From Microstegium vimineum (Eukaryota; Streptophyta; Magnoliopsida; Poales; Poaceae), in NCBI GenBank assembly GCA_022036555.1, contig CM039139.1, positions 5,888,132 through 5,952,131 on the forward strand: 64,000 bases of DNA, in the 5' to 3' direction. Positions 36,351 to 47,993 of the stretch are shown here, in pieces. A model generated the notes under the pieces. That model was not told the origin of the DNA and searched no databases. It saw only the letters and a list, made by a program, of their open reading frames with translations. A program made the position numbers and the translations under genes. The first letter of the stretch is position 1. The number at the start of each line of letters is the position of its first letter.

Positions 36351-37620
36351 CCAAGAAGCCTTCACACCACAAGATGTCGAAAGTTGCTTGTAACGGAGCC
36401 ACGACATTCGACCGCAACACCTTTACCCAGAAGAGGACCCTCCGTAACCCCAATCCAAAGGCTCCTGGATACAGAACGACCTCCATCAAGCAAATTGCTC
36501 CAACCCGGCGAAGGCGAGCAGCCAAGAGCCAAAGTTCAAGCCCAAGTGGTCCAAGAAAGTACACAACACTAGCCAAGTCACTCTATCTCAGTTGTTTTCT
36601 ATCAATCAACGGGTTCTCGTCTGTTAGCGGCCTTCGTCAACTGTTAGCCTTCGCCCATTAAACGACTTTCAAGAGCTGGTAGCCTTCGCCACCTTCATCA
36701 ACCTATGGTTCTCGCCCATCATTACTCATCAACACCAAGCCATGTCACTCATTAGCCTTCGTCAAATCTTAGGCTTTCTTCAGCCAACAACATTTGCTAG
36801 TGGTCAACCCTCATCACCCACAACCTTCGCCAGTTCTTCGGACTTATGGGTCTGAGGCATTCAACAGTCGCCAGGTTATATGATCAATGACAATTGCACA
36901 AATATTGATTCTCAACAAGTCAGTAGCCTTTGACAGCCAGCGGTCTCCAATAGTTATTGGATTTCATTAGGCAACAGCCCTTGGCAGTCAGAAATATTAT
37001 CAGTCAGTTGGTTCTCAACAATCGACAATCTCTTCAAAAACGTAGTGGTCTTCACGAGTCAGCAGTCACAGTTAGTAGCCTTCGACTGATCAAACAACCG
37101 TCGCCCATCAGGGGCCTTACTCAGTCATGTCTTCATCATACAACATCTTTCAACATTCTTCAGACCTCAACAGTTAGACGTCGTCAAAAATCGATAACAA
37201 CCAACCTTCGAACTCCTTAAGTGACTAACACCCTCTCTCTTGCAGGTTGCATTTGTCCAATATTTTGTTCATAGCATTCTACAGTATACATCCGCCTAGC
37301 TCGATTTCACAAAACCTCCACAGGAAACTAACCTTGCAGGTTCCTCACCGGCAGCCTTTGCCAGTTACCTTAAGCTACAAGCTTTATTAGTCAAGGGCAT
37401 CATTCTTCACTTGAGCCTAATCATTATTTCCGTAAGGCGCATAATATGCATTCCTATTTGTCATCTCATACGAATATGCTTTACTTAAATGTATCACATC
37501 ATGGTAACACGAAAAAGACCTGTCTATAGACGAGCATCGGGGCCTTCCCTTTTAGGAAGCTTAAAAAAAGCTCGAAAGGTTTAGAAGCTTCGAAAAGCTT
37601 CTCCCAAAAAAGTCCTGTCC
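36351..37620 (+). other. Interior of the Gypsy-like element, motif-rich non-coding
   Basis: No gag or pol domain is present in any frame. The phrase GCCTTCG followed by CC or TC, often near AGT or CAGTC, recurs many times between about 36600 and 37380, giving a degenerate repetitive tract that echoes the LTR motif. Confidence 0.55.
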
Positions 37621-38118
37621 ATAATCAGGCATTGGGACCTTTGTTCTGTCAGGCATTATGACCCTTGTTTTCTTTCAGAGTGTTGGGACCTTTGCTCTTC
37701 TGAGCATTAGGACCTCCGCTCTTTAAAGTGTTGGGACCTTCGCTCTTCTGAGCGTTAGGACCTTTGCTTTTTCAAAGTGTTGGGACCTTCGCTCTTCTGA
37801 GCATTAGGACCTTTGCTTCTTCAAAGTGTTGGGACCTTCGCTCTTCTGACCATTAGGACCTTTGCTTCTTCAAAGTGTTGGGACCTTCGCTCTTCTGACC
37901 ATTAGGACCTTTGCTTTTTCAATGTGTTGGGACTTTCGCTCTTCTAAGCATTAGGACCTTTGTTTTTTCAAAGTGTTGGGACATTCGCTCTTCTGAGCAT
38001 TAGGACCTTTGCTTTTTTAAAGTGTTGGGACCCTCGCTCTTCCGAGCATTAGGAACTTTGGTCTTTTAAGCGTTGGGACCTTTGCATTTCCGGGCATTGG
38101 GACCTTTGTCGTTTAAAA
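37621..38118. repeat. 49-bp tandem array, about ten imperfect copies
   Basis: The unit joins two similar halves, GCATTAGGACCTTTGC + TTTTTCAAA and GTGTTGGGACCTTCGC + TCTTCTGA. Unit starts at 37752, 37801 and 37851 show the 49-bp step. Outer copies are more degenerate. It lies inside the Gypsy-like element between the leader repeats and the antisense gene. Confidence 0.85.
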
Positions 38119-38931
38119 AAACACCTGATTCCGCATGGCCTGCATCCTTACCTCCTCTAAGGGGCCAATCACTCCGACCCTCATAAACGGAGACTCAGAT
38201 CAAGTCACAAATATTGTAAAGGAAATCGAAGGCCAAAAACAAAATCGATGGGAGCCTGATGGCTCAAAGGCCTCGAGCAATTCCCAGACGGCCTGCTAAA
38301 CTAGGAGTGAAAGCCGAAGCCTGTCAAAATCCACCCAAGTCAACATCAATCTAAAAACAGAGGCATAGGGGGGAACACTCCAATCGGGAAGTCCATCACA
38401 TCCATCGCAACACTTATACAAAGAGCAACCTCCTAAAAAAGTTCAACGTGCTCAGTCAATAGCGCAATTAATTATGATTCACATCTCAGCCAGCCAAAAA
38501 AATATGTTTTTTGACTATCGCGCGCCAACTCCCAAAATAACCACCAGCGAGGAGCACATCTCATACCCGTCGCGCGTCATGGTCAGTAGTGCACCGAGAC
38601 AGCCTTCGCGGAGTGAGAGTTTCTCACCACAAAATAACACTACCATCTACATTAGCGACATAGTGTTGGCCTAAATAGAATCGTCAAATCAACCTCTGCT
38701 CGAGCACGCCCTCTCAGCAACAGCCTTCGTCGACTCGTCCTGAGGCAAAACAACAACACCCTCAGTAGCATCCACCTCCCTGGCCCGCACCTTCACCGGG
38801 GCAACGCCCTTGGAAGCCTTCGCCCCCTCCGCTTGCAGTGTCGAAGGACCTCCAGCGATCTTCGCAACCCTGGTAGCCTCCGCTCCTTTCCACTTCGCCT
38901 CCTATCAAAAAAGGAGCACCACCAAACAAAG

Positions 38932-41754
38932 TCAATACAGCAACATAAATAAAAGAACAAAAAAGAAAAGGGTGAGAGCAAACCTGAACACGCCTAGCTT
39001 CCGCAAGCTGACGTGTGTGCGCACGACCGTGAGCATTCCAGAAACCACCAATGAAGTAACGACCAGCATGGTGAACGACCCCCGAAGGTTCGCCAAGCTC
39101 GGCGGGGGAGACGAGAAGCCACCCGCCCTACAAAGATCCCCCACATGCGTGCATCCCTTTTTCTCCATAATCGCCAACAAGTTCATGATGCCAGAAAGCA
39201 CAGCAAAGTCCCCAATCCTCACCACGAACTCCTTGAGAGTAGAGAAGCTATGGGAAAACCACGTCATAAGGTCGGAAACCTCCGAATTTTCAGAAGGTTC
39301 TTGTGTCACTCTGCCGAAGGCATGCAGGACACTCGTGTACTGCCACGCCACAGCTAGTCCCAACTCCCTAGCACCAACGTGACTAACCTCCAACCTTTTC
39401 ACAACATCTTTCAACTCCCCGTTCAGAAGACATTCCTTTTCCACTTCCTATCGAAGGTCCTCTACAATATCTTTGTGCTTCGTAAGCTCCCTCTCGGCCA
39501 ACTCCTTAGAATTTTCCGAGGACCTCAGTAACCCTTCAAGTTCAGCTACCCTTCGATCAGAAGCAGCCTTATCAACTTCACGTTTGGAGACCTTCGCTCT
39601 GACGACTTTATCTGCCGAGAACATGCACTGATTCTCCTCAAGGACTTGGTCAAGTGTCTCTGCCAGAATCTCCTTCTCACCCTCGAGATCGCGAACCTTG
39701 CGCCAGATTTCATCCATCATTTGATAAGTCTAACAAAAAAAGAGGGCACCAAAATCAAAATTTTCCAAGTACACCGCTACACGGAGAGCAAGTTAGTCAA
39801 GGGAAGCTAAGGTCAGCAAAGGCAAAGAACACCAAAGCAGGAAAGTAACCTTGTGACGACGCCTTTTCAACCTCCATGTCAGTCGCAGGCCCCTTAGTAC
39901 GAGCCGCTACCTCAGCCATGGCCTCCGCCTCTCTAGTCTCATCTTGAGCCTCCTCATCCCGAGTCTTGTCAGCCTTCGCCTCTCTATTCTCATCTTGAGC
40001 CTCTTCATCGCAAGTCTTTTTAGCCTCCACCTCTCTAGTCTGGTCCTGAGCCTTGTCACTCCACGTCCGTCCGGCCTTCGTCCGTTCCCCTATCCCCCTA
40101 TGTTTTACAGCTAAGTCAGCACATCGAAATAAAAGTAAACTCACGGAATAAAAGGCATCGACTAGTACCTAGCATCAACAAAAATCCCCCTCCCACACCA
40201 CCACCAGCGTCAACCTCCTGAGTAGAATCCGGCACCTAAGCATTGTTTTCAGCCCTCGGCTCTACCTCTACTTCAAAGAAGCTAAAATCCATATCATCAA
40301 AAAGAGTCGGGAGGTTTGCTGATGCACCTCCCATACCCTCAGTAATTTGAGCAAGAGCGGCTTCAACACCCGAGCGTGAAGGAGAAGCGCTGAAAACAGC
40401 GGAGACCTTTGCATGACCTCCCAAATCCTCGTCAATACCCAGAATCGCCCGGTCTCGTGCGGAGGTGTTTTCTTCGAAAGCCTTCGCCCTTTTGCTACAC
40501 GTTGCACCGTCGAAGGCTCTGAGCCTCTTAAAGACCTTGGCTTTTGAAGCCCGAGCTCGCACGCCCGACTCAGCCCGAGGAGGCACGTGGGGAGCCCAAC
40601 GCTCATAGCTAACCTTGATCTCCTCAAAAACTCGGTTCAAATGAGGCCTTCTTCCACCAACCACAACCCTCATGGCATACTCCTTGTCTGTCATACGACA
40701 AGAATCTTACTGGCCTTCGCCTCCACATCTGCAACAATCCTTTCATCGTCTCATCCTTCAGCTTACTCATCTCGAGCACAGGAAAAGGCACAGGCTCATC
40801 TGACCTGTAGTATGGATAGCGTTCTTCCTTAAAGCGAAGGTTCTGCCAACTCACCCCCATCCACCTCCGCTGACCAAGAGGCCAAATCTGAGCGGCCAAG
40901 AACTCCTCAACCAAGTCCCGACCACTACTATAGAGACAGGCAAAATCAAAAGCCTTTTCACAAACCCGACAACCCTTGGTATCCACAGGATCCACACGAG
41001 CCTCCGGCTCCAGCAAGGCCATCCTCGCAGCAAGAGAATAGCCTTCGACGTTTTTCCCATCAACACCACAGACCATTCCTATGTTAACCTTCGCATAAAA
41101 CTAGTGTTTGGTCCACTGGGTAGACCAACGACACCTTTGAGCATAGGAAATCTGCAAAGTCTCTTGAGCCGCAGAACGCCTCTTTGGAATGAACGTGCAA
41201 CTCCCAAATTGAGCACGCCTCCACTTGCCATCCACATAAACCATCCTGAGCTGGTACTGAAGCTCGTAGTGGTCACATAAACACTCAATGTCCGGCCTCG
41301 CCCCAAACGAGTAGCAGGCCCAGGCAAACTTAGAAAGGGCGCACACACCGTTCGACGTAAGATGATGAAGCCGAATGTTGAAGGTCTCCAAAACAAACCT
41401 AAGGAAAACCACGGAGGGAATTCGAAGGCCAGCCTCATAAAACTCACGAAACAGAACAGCTTCGTCTGGCTCCGGCAAAGGCACGGTCTCACCCCCGAGG
41501 GAGCGGTCATCGTCAAAGCTGAACCACCCCTAGTCACTGTACTTCCCCAAGTCTTGGGACAAAGTCAGAGAACGGCCAAACTCATCGGTCACCGGCACCG
41601 CCGCCTTCCCTTCAGCACGAGAACCCCCACTGACAGAGTCACTGTCGTCATCCTCCTCGTCATCAAGACCAACCTTGTTGTTAGTACCAACTTCAGCATT
41701 CACAAAGTTGTCATTCTTCGAGCCCAAACAATCTTCAGCCTTCGCACTCACCAT
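38932..41754 (-). pseudogene. Antisense extra gene of the Gypsy-like element ('putative gypsy type transposon' family)
   Basis: Read on the minus strand from an ATG at 41752-41754: an acidic N-terminus (DDEEDDDSDS), then a conserved core with FREFYEAGLRIPSVVF, LHHLTSNGV and AQFGSCTF. This core resembles the grass Transposase_28 / 'putative gypsy type transposon' domain. Further on come a WMGVSW-containing segment, repeats around DEEAQDETREA (40080-39900), a coiled-coil (39720-39451) and a Leu-rich end (39444-38932). Disablements in one frame are TAG at 41530-41532 and at 41101-41103. There is a frameshift near 40700 and a TAG at 39448-39450. Introns are possible in the later part. Such antisense genes are known in Tat-type Gypsy elements. 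Their function is not established. Confidence 0.75.
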
Positions 41755-43016
41755 CACAGACCACCTCACTAAGAGCTGCAACCGCAAAAAAAAACAACAG
41801 CGAAGGCTAGCAGTCATATAAAAAAAATTATGGAAACTCAAAACGACAATTCGTGAAGGGCTCAGCATACCTTTAGTCGGATACAACCTCCGCTCAGCCT
41901 TCGACAATAGCAATCAGAAAGACAAAACCCGGTTGCCTGTAAACAAAAAAAAAATTAGATTCTACAACACACAACACATGTATATACATATACATAAATA
42001 TACAAAACAAAGAGAAGATATCAAAAACAAAAAAGAGGACATCAAAACAAAGCAAACGCACACACGTAGCACACATGGCTCTAACAGAAATCCAAACATG
42101 TTCGCGCAAGGCCAGTAGCGTGTACAAGACAAGTAATCTAAATCAATCGGGAAAATCACCTACCGAGACTCATCCAACTGAAATAATCATCCCCAAAGGA
42201 CAAAGGGGGAAGCAGGGTATCCATACAGTTCAGCACGGACGGGTAACAGAGAACACGGGTCTATGCATATGCGCCCGATAATGTCTTGTAGAAATAAAAA
42301 TCGAAGCCAGCAAGCTTAATGGTATTACGGAGTTCTAATGCAATTGGCTTAAGGTAGAGTTTGGCTGCTCGGTCAAGCACAAAACTACATAAATAAAGAA
42401 GAAGAAAAAAGAGGTGAACGAGCTATCGGACGAAGACCATAAAGAGGACCTGGGAACCTGGCGCAGAGTGTCGACTACGGGGTGGGCTCGTGGTGCGTGG
42501 CTCGCCGTCAGATGGACGCCGGTGAGGCCACGGGGAGCAGCAGGAGGTTGGATCAGAACCTCCACCTCGGTGCCCCCGCAAAGAACCAGCTACCTCGCAT
42601 GTTGTCCGTCGAACGCCCAGCCGCCAGAGACCCCCACCCGCGCGTGCTGCCGCCCAAGCGCCCGGCCGTCGGTGACCCCCGCCCACGCTTCGCGAAGCTC
42701 CAGCCGCTGCGCAGGAGAGGAACAAGGCCCATCCGTTCAGTAAAATGTCGAGGGCATAGGGGGGCCGTAAGGCAATAGTCAAACCTAAAAAAGGAAACCT
42801 GGCCAAGCGAGTAAAATATATATATATAAAATAAAAATAAAATAATAATAAATAAATAAATAAAAAATATTGAAAGAAAAACCTATGAGCAATTTAGAAG
42901 TGTCACAGGCTGAACGAAAAATGGTCTGACACAATCGAGCCCGGAGGGAGAGCTCGTCGAGTCGCAAGGGCAATCCCAGGCTCGAGGGTCAGGCTCGCCT
43001 GCGCCAAACCAAACCC
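41755..43016. other. Interior of the Gypsy-like element before the polypurine tract
   Basis: Probably the upstream region of the antisense gene. It includes AT-rich low-complexity DNA at 41941-42060 and 42805-42870. The GC-rich part 42410-42780 has overlapping open frames on both strands with no recognisable product. Confidence 0.5.
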
Positions 43017-43029
43017 TCGAAGGGGGAAC
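43017..43029 (+). other. Polypurine tract of the Gypsy-like element
   Basis: TCGAAGGGGGAAC ends one base before the TG of the 3' LTR, the expected plus-strand primer position. This agrees with the plus orientation given by the LTR TATA box. Confidence 0.8.
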
Positions 43030-45798
43030 TGTTGGGGAAGTTGCCTTGCAACCGAAGTGCATACGAGCAGAGTCGACAAAATGACGCAGGATCGGCTTAA
43101 AACGAAGGCTTTTTGTCAAAGGCTCGACTCTAGTCGGAGACCCTGAGTCGATAAAACGCCGAAGACTCGATTTAGTCGGAGGCTCTAGGCAGATGCTCTA
43201 GAACGATAAAATGTCGAAGGCCTGACTTTAGTCGGAGGCTCTCGTCAAAGGCTCCGATAAGAAAAGTCGGAGGCCCGATAGCGATGAACATCGATAGAAC
43301 TAACCCGCGCAAAGGTCCGTCTTGTGATGTGTGCAGGCTGAACCAATAATCAGAGGCTCCGATGAGAAATGTCGGAGGCCCACCGCCAGAGCGGAGGCTC
43401 CAATGGAGAAGGCAAAGGCCCAAAGTCGAGAAGGACGAGTCGAAGGCTCGAATGAAACGACGGAGGCCAGCCTCCAGAAGAGGTTAATCAGAGACTACAA
43501 CAAAGAGTCGAAGGCCGATGCTCCGAGGAGATAAGTCAGAGGTGTCTGGCTTAGCGTGCGATGGGCCTAGGGCCCAAACTCGATGGCGGCCCATCGGCTA
43601 ATACGGTGGCGAGGAGAAAAAGACTCGAGTGCCCTGGATTCAGGAACACAGTGTATAGAAATATACTGGGATATGCCCAGGTAGCCCTAGGGGCGTTCCT
43701 GTACTCAACAAATGATGTAACCGCGCACCTATAAAAGGGGAAGTGCGCTACCCAAAAAGGGGAGGAGCACGAGTAATATGAAACCCTAACTTATTGCCTC
43801 GGTATCTGTATGAACCTTATTCTCATGTTCGTGCCTTCGCTGGTCGAAGGCCTACGCCCCTGAGTGTGGCCTTTGTTGGTATTTCTTATGACTATTGGAT
43901 AAATTCACAAGCGCACAGATTATACTGTTGCAGCACTTCACCTAGGAGTATTCCAAGGTATCGTAATTTATATTTTTCCAAGAGAAAACTGGGCTAGAAA
44001 TAATAATTAAAGAGAGATCCTAGAGAGCACATCAACTTAGTACCAACTAGTATAGGGGGGTAAACGATATATATGATAGGAAGGGGTTAATGCATGAACA
44101 AGCCAAGGTAAATGATACTTAGAACGGACTAGATAGAATAGCTAGGTGGGAGGACAACGAAAGAGTAAAGGGACTCCTGTGTAATTCACTCTACTTCAAT
44201 ATACTTAGCTAATTAACTAGTCTAAACACTATAGTTTGCCTCCTCAATACAAGTATGCTAGGCGAGGGGATAGATCAGTAGGAGGACAAAACTCCTACCG
44301 GACCGCGCCCTCGTTTTACGGGGGCCTTACCTTTTACGAACTTGCCTAAAAGCACGTGGTCGAATACAACGACTATACAAGGTTGTCACCTCTTGCTAGC
44401 TACCACAAACAATCCATGCAGCAAGCGGTAACCAAGGGTAAGATGATGTATAAGCACCACGCTTACACACAACTTACTACTTTGACTACGATCTATAATC
44501 AAAGCACCCTATGACAGGCAATGATCGCATACAGGAAAGGTCACAAGGATCACAGACTATTGATGTAAAGGTTATTAAAGAGCAAAAGTATATAACAATA
44601 CTATATCTAGTATAGTAATGCTCAAAGTAAATACTAAGTAAAGTAGAGAGAAAGATATATATTGAACAAGATAAAGTCTTACAAAGAAGGAAAGATACAA
44701 GAGCTATACCAGACTTTCCAGAAGACAACTCCAAAAATCCCGAGCGCAGCTCGACTCAACTCTAACTCCCACTCTAGACTAAACTACTAGTACAATCTAA
44801 GGAATAGAGCTTGTAGGCTTCTTCACCATGTGTAGAGAGGGGGATGTGACCCTCTATTTATAGTGGGGGGTGGAGTAGGGGCTACTCCATCGCCACGTCA
44901 GCGATCCAGGGCCTTCCATCCTCCATCCTTGGATCCAACCGACCCTTGAACCGACCAAGGGTGGATGGTGGTGATCTTCCACATGTGGGAATAGGTAAGG
45001 CGGTTGGCAGCACCCAAATCGACCAAGGGGGTGGTTAGCCGACCACCCTTATGGCAGGTGGGCCCTCCTCTGGCCTTCTGGAGGTGGTCCCACTGGTCAG
45101 GGGCCAAATGGGGCCCTGGTGGGCCCAGATGGGGGTCGGCCAACCCCCCTTGGGGGCTCTGGCCCACCTCGGTCTCCCAGGTGTTGGTCCCACTTGTCAT
45201 TGAGGTTGGATGTTGGTTTTGAGGTGATTGTCACATTTATCTCCTTGGTGTGGGCCCATGGATCCATGTGCTACTCTTATGAGCCGTTGAGAGTAAACAC
45301 AAAGTGATCCAGTGATTGAATTTCACTCTAGAGTGCCTCTCTTGGATCATGACCGAGAGGGGAGAGCTGGTGGGCCCATAGGGTAGTCGGCCGACCCCCT
45401 ATGTGGGTCCCACTGGCTCTCCTTTGCTCCATTTTTTCATTACTGCATTCAAACACTCCATGGACATGTGGAACTGGTTATTTGATAAATTATGCACATG
45501 ATGTGTTTGTTTATCCTTGATCCTGAGGTTGGTGGCATCATTTTAGTTATATAAAAGTAGACCATATTTTGTGCCAACAACCTTCGACCCTTAGTCTTTC
45601 ATCAGTGAGTAACCTCTGCACGTCGAAGGTCCCCTGCCAGAGCGGAGGCCTTTGACCCTTAAACATTCGTCTGCGAGCAACCCCTGCACGTCGAAGACCC
45701 TTCGCTAGAGTGGAGGCTTCGATCTTCGGGAGGTAAACTGCAGCGAGCTTGCCCCTCTTCCACTCCTTCTTACCCAGTCGGGAACGCTTGTCCCAACA
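43030..45798 (+). repeat. 3' LTR of the Gypsy-like element, split by a nested solo LTR
   Basis: It matches 34842-35897 in two parts, 43030-43873 and 45580-45798. With the insertion and its duplication removed, the LTR is about 1058 bp, the same as the 5' copy. The TATA box CTATAAAAGGGG recurs near 43730. Confidence 0.9.
43874..45579 (-). mobile_element. Solo LTR nested in the 3' LTR
   Basis: A 1706-bp block, TGTTGGTATTTC...TTTTGTGCCAACA, with perfect TGTTGG/CCAACA ends. It is flanked by GCCTT (43869-43873) and ACCTT (45580-45584), a 5-bp target duplication with one mismatch. It has no coding domains and no second copy, so it is a solo LTR left after recombination. A minus-strand TATA-like CTATAAATAGAGG at 44852-44864 suggests minus orientation. 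Family unassigned. Confidence 0.85.
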
Positions 45799-45803
45799 AA
45801 CGT

Positions 45804-47270
45804 ATTCCGTGCTAGCTCAAGCACTCTCTTTTCTTTTTTTTTTGGGTAAAAACTTCTCTCCAAAAATTACAACTGCAAATATTAGATCGGCAACAGCGTG
45901 CTCCTGCAAAGGCTTTGGTTGAATGATCGCGATGGACTATATCTCGATCGCTCCAAGCAGGTCCTTCGAGAGTGTTGTGCACCTTATACTTGGTACACTA
46001 CTAACTATTTGAGAAAGTATTCTCTCTGTCCCAAAATACACTATGTGTTGTTTTTATTTATCTAGGAATCAAACGTTTTAACTTTAATCAAATATATACA
46101 GAAGTATTAATATTTATAATATATAGTTAGTATCATCGTTGAATCTATTTTTATAATAATTTATTTAAAGATACTAATGTTACTAATATTTTCTATAAAT
46201 CTATTTAAATTTGTAAACATTAACTAACACATCATAGTGATACTTATTACTCGTAGTTGCATGTTATTGGTAATTCAAGTTGTTTTTTACAGTGACTCAA
46301 TCTCCAAAGTATAAGTTTGACTTCTTATCTTTATAAGATATTTATTGGAAAGTGATATATCTACATTTTTATGGAAATACTTTTTTTTAAAAAAAATCTA
46401 TTCATATGTTTTTTACATTTTCAGAATATGCAATATAAAAATTGTCATAATTTATATTCATAATATATTGACCTAAGCCTTGTCCAAAACGACTTAAATT
46501 ACCAGTATACGAGGAGTACATTTGGTACAACAACTTCATTTCAGGTATGGACTGCCTAGTCCTTCAAAATGAATCATGCATGCAACAACTGCGTGCACCA
46601 TCATTGTTTTATTGAAAGATATTAAATAGTGCTCATAAGATTTGCTAGTCAGAGAGAAAATTAAGTCTTGCAGTGCAAGAGGACGACAGGGGATCAAGTA
46701 GCTAGGACGTGAGAATAATCAAGGAATTAATTCGTTACGTCAGCAAATCAGCGAAGCTAGACTTGCAGGAAATGTACTGATGATACTGTATCATGTTAGG
46801 GTAGCGGCTAGTTATGGAACAATGAGTGGTACTAGCCTAGTAGGCTACCAGCAGGAAAAAGCATATGCTTTGTTTAAGGTTTATTAAAAGTGCATATCCT
46901 CATGCACTACGTCGGAGCATATAATTGTCGGTTTAGTGTGTACCAATAAATATGCACACAAACTACATATTTTTTTAGCTCAAAATGTAGCAGCCATGCT
47001 TCTATATATACTCCTATATGCACCAAATATACCCTTATTATATAATGTTTTTTGTTCGAATCTCATATTGATTTTTAATGAAGGCTGGTTGATGCGTTCT
47101 TAAACCAAAAATTCGAGCTAGCTGGTAGACTGGCAGGAGGCCCATGTTAATTTGTCAAGAGACAATTAGTCGTGATAATGACGGAACACTTGCATCTAAT
47201 CGAGAATGGCTATGGACAGCTAGCTGCTAGCCAGCTCTAATGAAGGAACGCGCTGAGCTGCTGAGTTTAA
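45804..47270. other. Gene-free AT-rich spacer with a Stowaway remnant
   Basis: At about 46025-46240 the sequence CTCTCTGTCCCAAAATACAC and the following TAGTTAGTATCATC resemble the 5' part of a Stowaway-type MITE whose 3' end is lost. Nothing else is recognisable. Confidence 0.5.
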
Positions 47271-47990
47271 GACTGTCTCCAACAAAGGATAGCCAAATAC
47301 AAGATGCATTTCATTATTTGCATCGGCTACAGACCAAACACCCGACACCTAAAACTTACGGTTTCCAACAGAGGACGCAAAAAAGAACTCACCAAACCCC
47401 AACGAGCGGATACCTGCAAGCGACCGGCTGCTCCTCGCCGCCATGGAGACTCCTCGCCGCGGCCGGCTGCTCCTCCCCGCGGATCAACGCCGGCGGATCT
47501 GGGGACTCCACGGACTCCGCCGACAGCTGCGACCGTCTCCGCTGAGTTCTTCCCCCACCCACCTCGACTCCTCCTCCCGTGGATCGGCGCCGGCGGATCT
47601 GGCGACGCCAGGGACTCCGGCGGCTGCTGCGACGGCTGCCGCCGAGTTCTTCCTGCCCACCTCGACTCCTCCCCGCGCAGCACCGCCAGGGGTGCCCCCA
47701 AGGCCGCGCAGCAGCCGCTACTCGCCGTCAAGCAGTTGCTCATGCCGCCTTCGCCGCCGCGGACCCGCCTCGCCGCGCCAGCAGCTCCTCGCCTCCTCCG
47801 ACGGGCCCACCATGTCGATTGCGCAGCTGGAATTTGCGTCGAGGAGAGAGACAATGCATTTGTGGGTTCCCTCTCTCCTTTCTACGCAAAATGCGTTCCC
47901 TTTTGCCTATTCTGTTGGACGGTTGATTTTCACTGTGCAAGACCTAAAATGGGTTTGGGTAGCGGTATGGGTTCTTTGTTGGAGTCAGTC
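47271..47990. mobile_element. 720-bp non-autonomous TIR element with GC-rich payload
   Basis: Terminal inverted repeats GACTGTCTCCAACAAAGGA and GACTGACTCCAACAAAGAA (read inward) differ at three positions. TAA flanks both ends (47268-47270 and 47991-47993), which would suit a PIF/Harbinger-type duplication. A Mutator-type affiliation cannot be excluded. The interior is strongly GC-rich and contains an imperfect ~98-bp direct repeat (from about 47483 and 47581, sharing CGCCGGCGGATCTGG and CCACCTCGACTCCTCC). The payload looks like acquired exon-like sequence, but no known protein is recognised. Confidence 0.7.
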
Positions 47991-47993
47991 TAA

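Larger units (their letters stand above)
34837..45803 (+). mobile_element. Non-autonomous Gypsy-like LTR retrotransposon lacking gag-pol
   Basis: The element occupies 34842-45798, begins TGTTGGGGAAG and ends CTTGTCCCAACA. Flanks AATGT (34837-34841) and AACGT (45799-45803) are a target duplication with one mismatch. Structural parts are complete: 5' LTR, primer-binding site, polypurine tract and 3' LTR. The 7.1-kb interior has no RT, integrase or protease. Instead it holds direct repeats, a 49-bp array and a decayed antisense gene. The first ~268 bp of the LTRs differ at 13 substitutions and one indel, so it is not very recent. The primer-binding site and antisense extra gene suggest the Tat group of Gypsy, by inference. 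It must have been moved by an autonomous relative. Confidence 0.88.

Noticed and set aside
43844..45600. A separate host gene or complete element between the halves of the 3' LTR
   Set aside because: TGTTGG/CCAACA ends, a near-perfect 5-bp duplication and lack of coding domains identify it as a solo LTR.
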